A DNA stretch of 64,000 nt. It comes from Halorubrum xinjiangense. GTDB taxonomy: Archaea > Halobacteriota > Halobacteria > Halobacteriales > Haloferacaceae. Where the stretch lies: positions 1-64,000 of the forward strand of contig NZ_FNBO01000014.1 in assembly GCF_900102375.1 (NCBI RefSeq), written 5' to 3'. Positions 1-12,321 of this stretch are shown here, one piece after another. Positions within the stretch are counted from its first letter, which is position 1. Each line of letters begins with the position of its first letter. The notes under the pieces are model-generated. The model was not told the origin of the DNA. It did not search any database and worked only from the letters and a program-made list of their open reading frames with translations. A program made the translations under genes and the position numbers.

Positions 1-43
1 GATGAGGATCACGCCCCCTGCGCTCCGGCGTAAGCGGTGATCT

Positions 44-113
44 GATGTGAGCCGTGGTCGTTCGGTGCCATCCAAGCCGTTGGGTGCCCGGACACCACAC
101 AGACCAATGCAAT
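44..113 (+). other. 16S rRNA processing stem, left arm
   Basis: This stretch is the inverted complement of 1717-1788 over about 70 bases, so the pre-16S can fold into a long stem enclosing the mature rRNA. Inside the stem, 64-67 (GGTG) pair with 1758-1761 (CACT), and 3-base bulges remain at 68-70 and 1762-1764. That is the classical 3-4-3 bulge-helix-bulge substrate of the archaeal tRNA splicing endonuclease. Pairing was read directly; processing is inferred from haloarchaeal precedent. Confidence 0.88.
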
Positions 114-150
114 GGTGTGTCAACAGCATCGTTGACACCCGCCAACACCC

Positions 151-178
151 CCTTCAGGCCGGGAATCAGGCCTGAAGG
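151..178 (+). other. Hairpin just before 16S 5' end
   Basis: A perfect 10-base inverted repeat (151-160 with 169-178) surrounds an 8-base loop, ending 6 bases before the 16S rRNA. It lies inside the 16S processing stem, so it is probably a leader hairpin that helps folding or trimming of pre-16S. The role is inference; the pairing is exact. Confidence 0.6.
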
Positions 179-184
179 ATATTC

Positions 185-1653
<1,469 letters not shown>

Positions 1654-1716
1654 ACCGACCCGAGACCTCCCTTTGGGAGGCTCACCTTACGACCGTCACC
1701 ACGACGGTCACTACTC

Positions 1717-1788
1717 ATTCGCATTGGACTGTGTCGTCCGCCACCCACCGGCTTGGACACTTTAGAACGACCACGGCTCACACACATC
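1717..1788 (+). other. 16S rRNA processing stem, right arm
   Basis: This is the partner of the 44-113 arm. It contains the second bulge (TTA, 1762-1764) of the bulge-helix-bulge motif next to the 4-base helix strand at 1758-1761. Cutting and joining at the two bulges would release pre-16S and ligate the leader to the spacer, as described in other archaea. It ends 29 bases before tRNA-Ala. Confidence 0.88.
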
Positions 1789-1817
1789 ACACACCAGACC
1801 TTCCCGCTAGGGAAGGT

Positions 1818-1889
1818 GGGCTCATAGCTCAGCGGTAGAGTGCCTCCCTTGCAAGGAGGATGCCCTGGGTTCGAATCCCAGTGAGTCCA
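1818..1889 (+). tRNA. tRNA-Ala (anticodon TGC)
   Basis: A 72-base cloverleaf lies in the 16S-23S spacer. The acceptor strands GGGCTCA (1818-1824) and TGAGTCC (1882-1888) pair with one G-T wobble, with discriminator A at 1889. The anticodon loop reads CTTGCAA with TGC, the T arm holds GGTTCGAATCC, and CCA is not encoded. Ala-TGC in this position is the standard arrangement of haloarchaeal rRNA operons. Confidence 0.97.
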
Positions 1890-2027
1890 TGTCCGTTCGG
1901 ACCGAATCCGTCCCCTTAAGTGGGAGACGCGACTCGGTTCGAACACGACGACCGATGCACCATCCCGGGAAACCGCGGATGGGAAGGGTTCGACGAACGC
2001 CCCGTCACACCCGGGGCGATTCAATGA

Positions 2028-2080
2028 CAACCGTGTATACGTGCGATCCAGACGTCCACTGAACTCATCCGAGTTCGTGG
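2028..2080 (+). other. 23S rRNA processing stem, left arm
   Basis: These 53 bases are the inverted complement of 5087-5139. The central mismatch resolves into a 3-4-3 bulge-helix-bulge: helix 2053-2056 (CGTC) with 5107-5110 (GGCG, one U-G wobble), and bulges 2057-2059 (CAC) and 5111-5113 (GTA). This is the expected splicing-endonuclease site for release of pre-23S. Confidence 0.88.
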
Positions 2081-2129
2081 AACGTCAGTGAACCATATAC
2101 AGTCGGGTGACACTATGTCACTTGACACC

Positions 2130-2159
2130 GTCAGCACTCTCTTCGGAGAGTTGGCTGAC
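2130..2159 (+). other. Hairpin just before 23S 5' end
   Basis: GTCAGC at 2130-2135 pairs with GCTGAC at 2154-2159, and ACTCTC pairs with GAGAGT around a TTCG tetraloop, with a 2-base bulge. It lies between the processing stem and the mature 23S end. It is probably a pre-23S folding or trimming element; that role is inference. Confidence 0.55.
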
Positions 2160-2165
2160 ACACTA

Positions 2166-5068
<2,903 letters not shown>

Positions 5069-5086
5069 TTCATTGGCGCTGACGCG

Positions 5087-5139
5087 CCACGACTCGCATG
5101 AGTTCAGGCGGTATCTGGATCGCACGATTTACACGGTTG
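5087..5139 (+). other. 23S rRNA processing stem, right arm
   Basis: This arm pairs with 2028-2080 and carries the GTA bulge (5111-5113) of the bulge-helix-bulge. It starts about 20 bases after the mature 23S end. Between it and the 5S gene lies a small CTCGG/CCGAG hairpin near 5202-5218, which may mark 5S processing. Confidence 0.88.
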
Positions 5140-5229
5140 GTATCGAACCAGACCGACACAGGCGTCTCGCTTCGTCCGTCACGAGTGACGGTTCGAAGAG
5201 AGTCTCGGTTCGACTCCGAGAGTCGGCGT

Positions 5230-5352
5230 AAAGGCGGCCAGAGCGGTGGGGGAACACCCGTACCCATTCCGAACACGGAAGTTAAGCCCACCAGCGTATC
5301 GTGAAGTACTGGAGTGAGCGATCCTCTGGGAACCACGAGTCGCCGCCTGCCC
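5230..5352 (+). rRNA. rrfA: 5S ribosomal RNA
   Basis: About 122 bases match the haloarchaeal 5S layout: a 5' AAGGCGGCC strand pairs with the 3' GCCGCCT strand, and the conserved CCCGTACCCATTCCGAACACGG block is near 5258 with its partner AGCCCACC after it. It is the last gene of the rRNA operon, about 90 bases after the 23S processing arm. No tRNA-Cys follows, although many haloarchaeal operons have one there. Confidence 0.95.
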
Positions 5353-5378
5353 ACTCATACGGGAGCCAACTCCCATCC

Positions 5379-5411
5379 AGCCCACGGACAGCGCGTCCGT
5401 GGGCTTTTTTT
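5379..5411 (+). terminator. rRNA operon terminator
   Basis: An 11-base perfect stem (5379-5389 with 5395-5405) and a 5-base loop run straight into seven T residues. It lies 27 bases after 5S and is the obvious transcription stop for the rRNA operon. The following 247 bases up to 5658 hold no gene that I can support. Confidence 0.85.
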
Positions 5412-5658
5412 CATGTACGCCGAGCCCCCAGGCTCGGGAAACAAATATCATGAGTAACTACTGTCCGCGAATCCACCAGCGCCGGTATTCGCAACCCTGC
5501 TGAGTAGCGCCGACTCGGTCCGTGTCACCGCTGGTTCAGTTGTGGATACCCATCCCACCTCACAAACGGTCAGCCGGTGATCGTCTCGCCAAGGGACGTA
5601 TCAGTACTAATAGCTTCATCCGTAAGTTTATCACTTTTGTCGCTGAACCTAACGTATC

Positions 5659-6504
5659 ATGGGAGGACCGGACGACACGACACGACTCGTCTGTGGGGGC
5701 CGCTCATCGGTTCGCGACGGAGTCGCCGCCGACCGTGTTGTGTCCGTGTTGTTCGGGACCGACGTTGAGTCGTGGCGTCGCGGTTGGGACCGAACGCCCG
5801 CGGGAGCGCCGGACCGCGAGGCGGTAGTAGACGTGAACGACATCGTTCGCAGCGGGGCTGTCTCGTCGACGCAGATGATGCCGAACAACGGGCTTGCGTA
5901 CACGGTCCTCGGTCGTGCCGCCGAAAGGGAGCATATTCTCGACGCCGTCGCTGACCATTTCGAGGGTGCCCCCTCGGGGACGGTCGACGTCATCGTCGAC
6001 GATCTTGAACCTCTCGCCGTTCGGGAGGGGGTCGACTCGGCGATGACGTTCGTCGACCGTCTCTTCGAACGCTTTCGGGGGCGAGCTGATGATATCTCGA
6101 TGGGATGTTCGTTCGAGGGGTCGGAGGAGTTGCTGTCGCGAGTCGGCGCCCGCGTGGACTCCGTGGTCGGTGTGGACGCGGACGCAGCGTCGGCGGTCGA
6201 GCAGCTCTCCGGGGAGGATCCAACGACCTTTGGGTACGTCCGTCGGCACTGGGCCGAGGCCAAGCGCGGTATCGAGGCGTGCGACCGCAACTACCCGCAG
6301 TCGAAGCAGATCCACGCCGCGCTGGTTGATCCGGAGACGACGCCGCGAACGCTGGGGGCGACCCTGTCGGGGCTGGTCACGCTCGGCGCGCTGGACACGT
6401 GGGGAAACACCGTCGGCCCGACCCGATACGATCTCACTGTCTACCGGCCGGACCGGACGTTGGCCGTCGGCGCGGCCCTCGCGGCAAGCATTTCGGACGA
6501 CTGA
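5659..6504 (+). CDS. Haloarchaeal protein of unknown function with C-terminal winged-helix-like region
   Basis: The product has 281 residues and I cannot assign a function. The first 190 residues alternate strands and helices without membrane segments or a cysteine cluster. They contain a GLAYTVLGRAAEREHI stretch and acidic loops suggestive of a degenerate Rossmann or KaiC-like fold. Residues about 190-270 look like a winged helix (a YPQSKQIHAAL helix, then TLGATLSGLVTLGALDTWG and a wing with a YDLTVY strand), so a regulator is possible. The ATG follows a weak TATA-like AGTTTATC about 30 bases upstream, which supports a nearly leaderless start. It stands alone after the rRNA operon. Confidence 0.7.
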   Translation: MGGPDDTTRLVCGGRSSVRDGVAADRVVSVLFGTDVESWRRGWDRTPAGAPDREAVVDVNDIVRSGAVSSTQMMPNNGLAYTVLGRAAEREHILDAVADHFEGAPSGTVDVIVDDLEPLAVREGVDSAMTFVDRLFERFRGRADDISMGCSFEGSEELLSRVGARVDSVVGVDADAASAVEQLSGEDPTTFGYVRRHWAEAKRGIEACDRNYPQSKQIHAALVDPETTPRTLGATLSGLVTLGALDTWGNTVGPTRYDLTVYRPDRTLAVGAALAASISDD

Positions 6505-6531
6505 GTCCGACGTCCTGTCGAAATCGGCCCG

Positions 6532-6834
6532 CTAGCCCCCGGTGTCGGGTCGATCGTCGGTCTCCCCGATACGTTTGAGGTCGGCCTCCACGACGGTGCC
6601 GTCCGGCTCCAGCGTCACGCTCCCGAGGGCCGCGGTCTCGCCGGTGTCGTACCGCGCGGCGATGGCCTCCAGCGTCGGGCGTCGGTCGAGCCGCTCCCAC
6701 ACGGCCTCCGTGACGAGCGACTGAAACGTCTCGGGGTCGGTCCATCCGGCGTCGATGTCGGAGGGAACGCCGACGACGACGCGGAGTTCCGTCTCGGCGA
6801 CGCGGATGCCGACGCCGAACGTGTCCGCACACAT
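6532..6834 (-). CDS. Small haloarchaeal protein of unknown function
   Basis: This 100-residue protein begins MCADTFGVGIRV and has no membrane segment or metal motif. It looks like a compact alpha/beta domain with a helical middle (residues 35-62) and a C-terminal strand pair (LGSVTLEPDG). It converges with the preceding plus-strand gene, leaving 27 bases between the stops. Codon use and third-position GC match its neighbours, which supports it being real. I do not recognise the family. Confidence 0.65.
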   Translation of the reverse strand: MCADTFGVGIRVAETELRVVVGVPSDIDAGWTDPETFQSLVTEAVWERLDRRPTLEAIAARYDTGETAALGSVTLEPDGTVVEADLKRIGETDDRPDTGG

Positions 6835-6973
6835 GAGCGCTCGTTCGCGTCGGGGAGTGAAATCTCCGTCGGCGCCGTCCGTCGGCCGCGCGCTGTGAGG
6901 GTCTCTCGCCGTGTCGACCGGTCGGCTCTCGAAACCGGTAAGCGCTCGCCGCGCGAACGACCGCGAGTACCCG

Positions 6974-7861
6974 ATGAGTCCGAAGCCAGCGGTGTCGCCG
7001 AAATGGGGGCTAGCGCTCGCGGTCGTCGCGGTGAGCGCGGGTGCGATTCTCGTGCGCCTGAGCGACGCGCCGAGTTCGGTCGCCGCGTTCTACCGGGTGC
7101 TGTTCACGACTCTGCCGCTGGCTACGGTTGCGGCGTGGCGGTACCGCGGGGAGTTCGCGCGGATCCGGACCCACGACCTCGCGTTTGCGGTGCTCTCCGG
7201 GGTCGCGCTCGCGGTCCACTTCGCTGCCTGGTTCGAGAGCCTCCGGTGGACGAGCGTCGCGGCGAGCGTGACGCTCGTCCAAGCGCAACCGGTGTTCGTC
7301 GCGGTCGGCGCGTGGCTGCTGTTGCGCGAACGGGTCACGCGTCGCATGGCCGCGGGTATCGCGGTCGCCGTCGGCGGGATGGCGTCGATGTCGCTCGGGG
7401 ATCTCCTCGGCGGCGTGGCGGTCGGTCCGCGCCCGCTGTACGGGAACGCGCTGGCGCTGACGGGCGCCGTCGCCGCCGCGGGCTACGTGTTGGCAGGTCG
7501 TTCACTGCGGCAGCGGATCTCGCTTATCCCCTACGTCACCGTCGTGTATGGCGTCTGCGTGGCCGTTTTACTCGTGTTTGTCATCGCCGCGGGACACCCG
7601 CTCACGGGATACCCCGCCCGGGAGTGGCTTCTGTTCGCCGGGCTCGCGGTCGGGCCGGGGCTGCTCGGTCACACCGTTCTCAACTGGGCGCTCGCGCATC
7701 TCGAGTCGAGCGTCGTCTCCGTCTCGCTGCTCGGCGAGCCGGTCGGCGCGACGCTGCTCGCGTTCGCGTTGCTCTCGGAGGCGCCGACGCCAGTGACCGT
7801 CGCCGGCGGGTGTGTCGTCCTCGCGGGCATCTACGTCACCGCGACGGCGGCTCCGACGTAG
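6974..7861 (+). CDS. EamA/DMT-family transporter
   Basis: This is a 295-residue membrane protein with about ten hydrophobic segments in two similar halves, the EamA (drug/metabolite transporter) fold. The first half shows the family pattern of small residues (SAGAILVRLS, AFYRVLF, ALAVHFAAWFESL). The second ends with SSVVSVSLLGEPVGATLLAF and GGCVVLAGIYV, matching the EamA repeat. I chose ATG 6974 over an upstream ATG because the extra 21 residues are polar and unlike the family. It probably exports a small metabolite or amino acid; the substrate cannot be told. A second EamA protein is at 58894. Confidence 0.9.
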   Translation: MSPKPAVSPKWGLALAVVAVSAGAILVRLSDAPSSVAAFYRVLFTTLPLATVAAWRYRGEFARIRTHDLAFAVLSGVALAVHFAAWFESLRWTSVAASVTLVQAQPVFVAVGAWLLLRERVTRRMAAGIAVAVGGMASMSLGDLLGGVAVGPRPLYGNALALTGAVAAAGYVLAGRSLRQRISLIPYVTVVYGVCVAVLLVFVIAAGHPLTGYPAREWLLFAGLAVGPGLLGHTVLNWALAHLESSVVSVSLLGEPVGATLLAFALLSEAPTPVTVAGGCVVLAGIYVTATAAPT

Positions 7862-7921
7862 CGTTTTCAGTGCCGATATTTTGCGGTGAAGATTGAAGCC
7901 AGTCGAAGGGATTGAAGCGGT

Positions 7922-9496
7922 ATGAACCGGCGAACGGTCGTTGCGTTCGTGAGCGATGACGCGAGCGCGAGCGAACGCGTGTCCCGCGCGGTCGACGCCG
8001 TCTGGGGCGGCCCGAACGGGCCGGAACTCCGCACGTTCGCCGCGGCGGATCTGGACGGTGATCGAGACGGCGAGGACCCGCTGAGCGTCGCGTGCGGCGT
8101 CGTCGTCACCGCCGCGGCGACGGCCAATGGCGCGGTGACGGAGCGGCTCGCGGCGCTCCCGTCGAACGTCCCCGTGATCGCGCTCGTCGAGGATGCGACG
8201 ACGAGGACGCTCCGATCCCTGCTGGCGGCGGACGTGGACGACGTGGTCGCGACCGACGACTGGGGATCGAACTCCGACGAGACCGACGCGTCCGACCCGC
8301 TCGCCGAGCGCCTCGAGAGTCGGCTGGCTCCTGACTGTGTCAGGCTCGGCAGCGACGACGTCGCTCGCCTCGCCGACGTGTTGCTCGACGCCGGAACGAC
8401 GCTTATGAGCACGCGCACGGACGAGGTCCAGACGAAGATCGAGTGGACGATAGAGAACGTCGGCGAACACGCCGAGCTCGATCGGATCGTCTGTTATCGG
8501 GAGGCCGGCGGGGAGTTCGTCCCAGAGTACGGCTGGTGTCCCGACGGATCCGAGCCGACGCCGAGAGCGTTTGAGGAGTTCCCCGAGCCGGAGCGGCTGT
8601 CGACGTTCGGCAACGTCGCCAGCCCCGCGGCTTCGGACGAGAGCACTGACGGCGGTGGCGACAGGGCGGAGAACGCGGACCCGCCGGCGACGGTTCACGT
8701 CCCGCTCGTCGTCGACTGGGAGCTGAGCGGGATCGTCGCGTTCGAGTCCGATGCCCCCCGCGTCTGGACGGACGACGAGGTCGATCTGTACCGCACTCTC
8801 GGCGATCTGATCGCGCACACGATCGCGCGCAACGATCGCCGAACGGCGCTCCGGCGGCAGGCGGATCAGCTCGAACAGTTCAGCGCGGTCGTCTCCCACG
8901 ATCTCAGGAATCCGCTGAACGTGCTCTCGGGATACCTCTCCCTCTCCGAGGACGAACTCACGCCGTCGCGGTACGACGCCATGAGCGGCGCAGTCGACCG
9001 CATGGAGACGCTGATCGACGATCTCCTCATGCTCGCGCGGCGCGGCGAGGCGATCGGCGAGACCGAGTCGGTGCCGATTGCGGCCGTCGCGGAGGACGCC
9101 TGGGAGTCGGTGCGCGCCCCCGACGCGACGCTCACGATTGCGGGCGACGTTGGTCACGTTGAGGCTGACCCGGGTCGGCTGCGGCAGGCGCTGGAGAATC
9201 TCTTCCGGAACGCGATCGACCACGGCGGTCACGACGTCGCGATAGAGATCGGGCCGCTCGCCGCGGACGGCGGCGGCGGGATGTACGTCGCGGACGACGG
9301 GCCCGGGATCCCGGTCGAACTCGCCGACAGGGTCTTCGACTCCGGCGTTTCCTCGGCCGACAGCTCCGGCATCGGACTGGCGATCGTCGACCGGATCGTC
9401 GACGCACACGAGTGGAACATCGAGGCCCGGAACGACGACGGCGCCGTCTTCGAACTCACGTTTGGCGCGGACGCGACGCCGATGGCGTCGCCGTAG
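7922..9496 (+). CDS. Sensor histidine kinase (receiver-like, GAF, HisKA, HATPase)
   Basis: The protein is soluble, 524 residues long. Residues 1-130 resemble a degenerate receiver-like sensor domain. Residues about 140-300 form a GAF-type domain. The HisKA helix follows, with the phospho-acceptor His326 in SHDLRNPL. The HATPase domain has an N box near 428 (NLFRNAIDHGG), a G1 box VADDGPGIP and a G2 box SSGIGLAI. There is no transmembrane segment, so the signal is probably cytoplasmic. It is an orphan: no response regulator lies next to it. It starts 60 bases after the EamA gene. This architecture is common in haloarchaea, and the ligand is unknown. Confidence 0.92.
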   Translation: MNRRTVVAFVSDDASASERVSRAVDAVWGGPNGPELRTFAAADLDGDRDGEDPLSVACGVVVTAAATANGAVTERLAALPSNVPVIALVEDATTRTLRSLLAADVDDVVATDDWGSNSDETDASDPLAERLESRLAPDCVRLGSDDVARLADVLLDAGTTLMSTRTDEVQTKIEWTIENVGEHAELDRIVCYREAGGEFVPEYGWCPDGSEPTPRAFEEFPEPERLSTFGNVASPAASDESTDGGGDRAENADPPATVHVPLVVDWELSGIVAFESDAPRVWTDDEVDLYRTLGDLIAHTIARNDRRTALRRQADQLEQFSAVVSHDLRNPLNVLSGYLSLSEDELTPSRYDAMSGAVDRMETLIDDLLMLARRGEAIGETESVPIAAVAEDAWESVRAPDATLTIAGDVGHVEADPGRLRQALENLFRNAIDHGGHDVAIEIGPLAADGGGGMYVADDGPGIPVELADRVFDSGVSSADSSGIGLAIVDRIVDAHEWNIEARNDDGAVFELTFGADATPMASP

Positions 9497-9555
9497 CGGT
9501 TCCCCCCGCTCGCCGTCGGGCGATCAACCTTCGGAGAACCGCTCGTCGCGGGCGG

Positions 9556-10056
9556 TCAGTTCTCGGAGAACCGATCGACCGTCCGGCGGTGCCGGTCGCG
9601 GAACATCCCCTCGAACCCGACCTTCGCCATCGGGCCGACCGCGTCACCGAGCGGGCCGAGCGGCAGCCGGTAGGCGACCGTGTCCACGAGGAGCGTCTCG
9701 TCGCCGTCGGCGTAGAACGCGTGGGTGTGTTCCCACCGTCGGAACGGACCGCCTTCCATCTCGTCGACGAACCGGGCGGAGCGCTCAGGAGAGGTCGTCC
9801 CCTCGGGCTCGCGCTCGACGATCCGCGACGTCCACCGCTGTCGCGGTCCGGCCCCGAACGGTCGGATCGACATCTCTATCTCCGACCCGGCGACGAGGAC
9901 CTCGGGGTCGAGCGAGCCGTCCGGGCCTTTGACGTCACCGACACGGAGACGCATCCAGTCCGGAGTGAGTTCTCGCAGTCCGTCGACCGTGGAGTGAAAC
10001 TCCCACACGTCTTTGATCGGGGCCGGTACCCGAGTCGTCCGCCTGTACGTCGGCAT
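9556..10056 (-). CDS. SRPBCC (polyketide cyclase/START-like) protein
   Basis: This 166-residue protein begins MPTYRRTTRVPAPIKDVWEF, the usual first strand and helix of the SRPBCC fold. It also has the family sequence order of DGLRELTPDWMRL, a central IEMSIRPFG strand, the hairpin RQRWTSRIVEREP and the long C-terminal helix FRDRHRRTVDRF. Members bind hydrophobic ligands in a deep cavity or act as cyclases, so the ligand cannot be assigned here. ATG 10056 is used because the longer ORF upstream is antisense to the glycosylase gene. It is divergent from that gene and convergent with the kinase. Confidence 0.85.
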   Translation of the reverse strand: MPTYRRTTRVPAPIKDVWEFHSTVDGLRELTPDWMRLRVGDVKGPDGSLDPEVLVAGSEIEMSIRPFGAGPRQRWTSRIVEREPEGTTSPERSARFVDEMEGGPFRRWEHTHAFYADGDETLLVDTVAYRLPLGPLGDAVGPMAKVGFEGMFRDRHRRTVDRFSEN

Positions 10057-10149
10057 AGGCGGGATACGAGTCGCGCGGACAAAAACCCGTCCTCGGCGGC
10101 GGTTCGGGGACCGAAACCGCCATGCCCGCGCGAGCCCTGACCGAAGACG

Positions 10150-11076
10150 ATGGAACGCGGGGCGATCGACGTCGGCGACCTGGCTGGACCGTTCGACCTT
10201 CAGGCGACCCTCGAGAGCGGCCAGAGCTACCTCTGGAACCGCGCGGACGGCGAGACGTACGCCGAGCTCCACGCTCACGGCGGCGACGCGTGGTACGAGA
10301 CCGTCGTCGATCCGATCCTCGGCGTGACCGACGAGCGCGTCGCGGTCAGAGTCCGACAACAGGGTGGCGTCCACGACGGCACGCTCCGCTGGGAGGCGTC
10401 GACGGACGCCGAGCCGCTGTTGACGCACCTGCTCCGGCTCGACGACGACCTGGACGCGATCCTGGACGCCACGCCGGACCTCCCCCTCTTAGAACGGGCG
10501 TACGACGCCTACGAGGGAATGCGGTTGACCCGCGATCCCGTCTTCCCCTGTCTGATCTCTTTCATCTGTTCGGCGCAGATGCGGGTCGCGAGGATACACG
10601 GGATGCAGCGGCGGCTCCGGGAGACGTACGGCGACGCTGTCGCGCTCGGCGACGAGACGTACCGGTCGTTCCCCACATCCGAGCAGCTGGCCGCGCGCAC
10701 CGAGGACGAACTCCGCGACCTCTCTTTGGGGTACCGCGCGCCGTACGTCCAACGGACGGCGGAGATGGTCGCGAGCGGCGAGGCGGACCCGCTGGAAGCG
10801 GCCGACCTCCCCTACGAGGAGGCGCGCGAGTCGCTCACGCGGTTCGTCGGCGTCGGTGACAAGGTCGCCGACTGCGTGCTGCTGTTCTCGCTGGGGTTCC
10901 TCGAAGCGGTCCCGCTCGACACCTGGATCCGCACCACGATCGAGAAGTACTACCCCGACTGCGACCGGGGGAGCTACGCCGCGACCTCGGAGGCGATCCG
11001 CGAGCGCTTTGGCGGCGAGTTCGCCGGCTACGCGCAGACGTACGTGTTTTACTACCTCCGCGCCGGCGGCGAGTGA
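10150..11076 (+). CDS. ogg: 8-oxoguanine DNA glycosylase (OGG1-like)
   Basis: This 308-residue protein has the OGG1 layout: an N-terminal TBP-like beta domain (GPFDLQATLESGQSYLW), an HhH-GPD core beginning near 115, and the signature VGVGDKVADCV. Lys238 is the predicted Schiff-base lysine, and Asp257 in VPLDTW lies 19 residues later, the same spacing as Lys249/Asp268 of human OGG1. It should excise 8-oxoguanine from DNA and nick the strand as a bifunctional glycosylase. It is divergent from the SRPBCC gene with 93 bases between. The fit to OGG1 is better than to Nth or AlkA. Confidence 0.9.
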   Translation: MERGAIDVGDLAGPFDLQATLESGQSYLWNRADGETYAELHAHGGDAWYETVVDPILGVTDERVAVRVRQQGGVHDGTLRWEASTDAEPLLTHLLRLDDDLDAILDATPDLPLLERAYDAYEGMRLTRDPVFPCLISFICSAQMRVARIHGMQRRLRETYGDAVALGDETYRSFPTSEQLAARTEDELRDLSLGYRAPYVQRTAEMVASGEADPLEAADLPYEEARESLTRFVGVGDKVADCVLLFSLGFLEAVPLDTWIRTTIEKYYPDCDRGSYAATSEAIRERFGGEFAGYAQTYVFYYLRAGGE

Positions 11077-11240
11077 TCGGGAATCCCCGGGGGCCGGCCC
11101 TTCGGAGCTGAGAGGCGGCGGCTCCGGTGTCAAGAATCGACCGCTTCGTCCCCCGAGAGCCGACCGGTTTGACTCCCGCCTTCCCGACCGTCGGCCGCAG
11201 CCGAAGTTTGATACTCGTTCGCGTGGTACTCTCGGTCGTG

Positions 11241-11705
11241 ATGGACTGCCGAGTCGTCGTCGAGGCAGCGGTTCCGGTGTACGACGTGGACACCGCCGAC
11301 GAAGCGGTCCGTATCGCCATCTCGAAGACCGGTGAGATGCTCAACCCGGACCTCAACTATGTCGAGATCGACACCGGGACGCGGACGTCGCCGAGCGGCG
11401 AACAGCTCGACCCGGCGTTCGTCGCGGCCGACGAGGCGCTCGTCGCCTTGGAGCTTCGAATGGACGTGTTCAACGTCGACCGAGGCGAACACGCCAGCCG
11501 CGTCGCGCGCAAGGAGATCGGACAGCGGCTCCGAAACATCCCGCTGAAGGTGCTTTCTGTCACCGAGATCGATTCGGCGGAGAGCGACCGCACGGGGGAA
11601 CCCGCGGCCGCGAAGGAGCCCCCAGCCGGGGAGGAGACCTCCGAGACGGACCCCGACGCTCCCGAATCTGGTGCTCACGGCGACGAGGCGGGCGGCGAGT
11701 CCTGA
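11241..11705 (+). CDS. UPF0212 (DUF555) protein
   Basis: This is a 154-residue protein. Residues 1-115 match the archaeal UPF0212 family, with VVVEAAVPVYDVDTADEAV, an AISKTGEMLNPDL segment and a VEIDTG strand. The last 35 residues are an acidic, Pro/Glu-rich tail of the kind seen on many haloarchaeal proteins. I start at ATG 11241, because the upstream extension is not family sequence. The function is unknown; the family is conserved in many archaea and soluble. It converges with the UPF0058 gene. Confidence 0.85.
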   Translation: MDCRVVVEAAVPVYDVDTADEAVRIAISKTGEMLNPDLNYVEIDTGTRTSPSGEQLDPAFVAADEALVALELRMDVFNVDRGEHASRVARKEIGQRLRNIPLKVLSVTEIDSAESDRTGEPAAAKEPPAGEETSETDPDAPESGAHGDEAGGES

Positions 11706-11800
11706 ACACCGGTCGCCGTCGTCCGTTGGCGCTCAGGAGCTGTCCGTGACGCTGGCCGGCGTTTGGTACGGTCGGCGAGGAGTAGCGCGCAGTAAACGTC

Positions 11801-12034
11801 TCAGTCGGCCGTCGGGGCCAGCGGCTCCGATTCGGACGACTCCATCGGCTCAGTGATTCCCTCTGTCAGCTTGAAAACGGCCGCTTTGTGGTCGGTCTTC
11901 GATTTGTGAATCGATGTCGGCTTCACGCCCAGTTCCTCGTAGGCTTCGAGGTCGACGTCGTCGTCCCAGAACTCGCACTGTTTTCGTACCTCTGCGAGGA
12001 GACCGTGAAGATGGATGAGCTCCTGCTTCTTCAT
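11801..12034 (-). CDS. UPF0058 family protein (first copy)
   Basis: This is a 77-residue helical protein starting MKKQELIHLHGLL, the hallmark of archaeal UPF0058. It shares the SIHKSKTDHKAAVFKL block with a second copy at 37338-37616. The conserved His/Lys residues suggest a binding surface, but the role is unknown. A TATA box (minus strand, 12059-12068) sits 27-33 bases before the ATG, so the transcript should be leaderless. Confidence 0.88.
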   Translation of the reverse strand: MKKQELIHLHGLLAEVRKQCEFWDDDVDLEAYEELGVKPTSIHKSKTDHKAAVFKLTEGITEPMESSESEPLAPTAD

Positions 12035-12058
12035 GAGTACCAGTCCTTTGCTACCGGA

Positions 12059-12068
12059 GGTTTATATT
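12059..12068 (-). promoter_or_regulatory. TATA box of UPF0058 gene
   Basis: On the minus strand this reads AATATAAACC, about 27-33 bases before the ATG at 12034. That is the distance expected for a leaderless archaeal transcript. The AT-rich patch stands out sharply from the GC-rich surroundings. Confidence 0.65.
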
Positions 12069-12224
12069 ATTATCTTGAGCCACGTTACCACACTATTCGC
12101 GTATTTCGCGAGTAGCGGGGCGGAGAAGTGCGTTCTCGATAAATCGTTAAGAATCGGTTTCGCCCGTCTTCGGCGGCCCGCGAACGACGAGCGACAGCGG
12201 TCGCTGTACGGTCGGGGCGTGGAC

Positions 12225-12313
12225 GTTCGGGAGGGAAGTCGGGTAGTTGTTCGGGAGGGGGACCGGGTGGTCGTTCGGGAGGGGGACCGGGTGGTCGTTC
12301 AGGAATGCGGCGG
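12225..12313. repeat. 24-bp tandem repeat
   Basis: Three consecutive 24-base units (12225-12248, 12249-12272, 12273-12296) and a partial fourth follow the pattern GTTCGGGAGGGGGACCGGGT plus four bases. Units two and three are identical, and unit one has diverged. There are no spacers, so this is not a CRISPR array. The tract sits just after the zinc-ribbon gene (minus strand). The minus strand could encode repeated NDHPVPLP residues, but I do not accept that ORF as a gene. Confidence 0.85.
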
Positions 12314-12321
12314 AGAGGATC

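Noticed and set aside
5413-5658. tRNA-Cys after 5S
   Set aside because: Many haloarchaeal operons have it, but no cloverleaf could be folded here.
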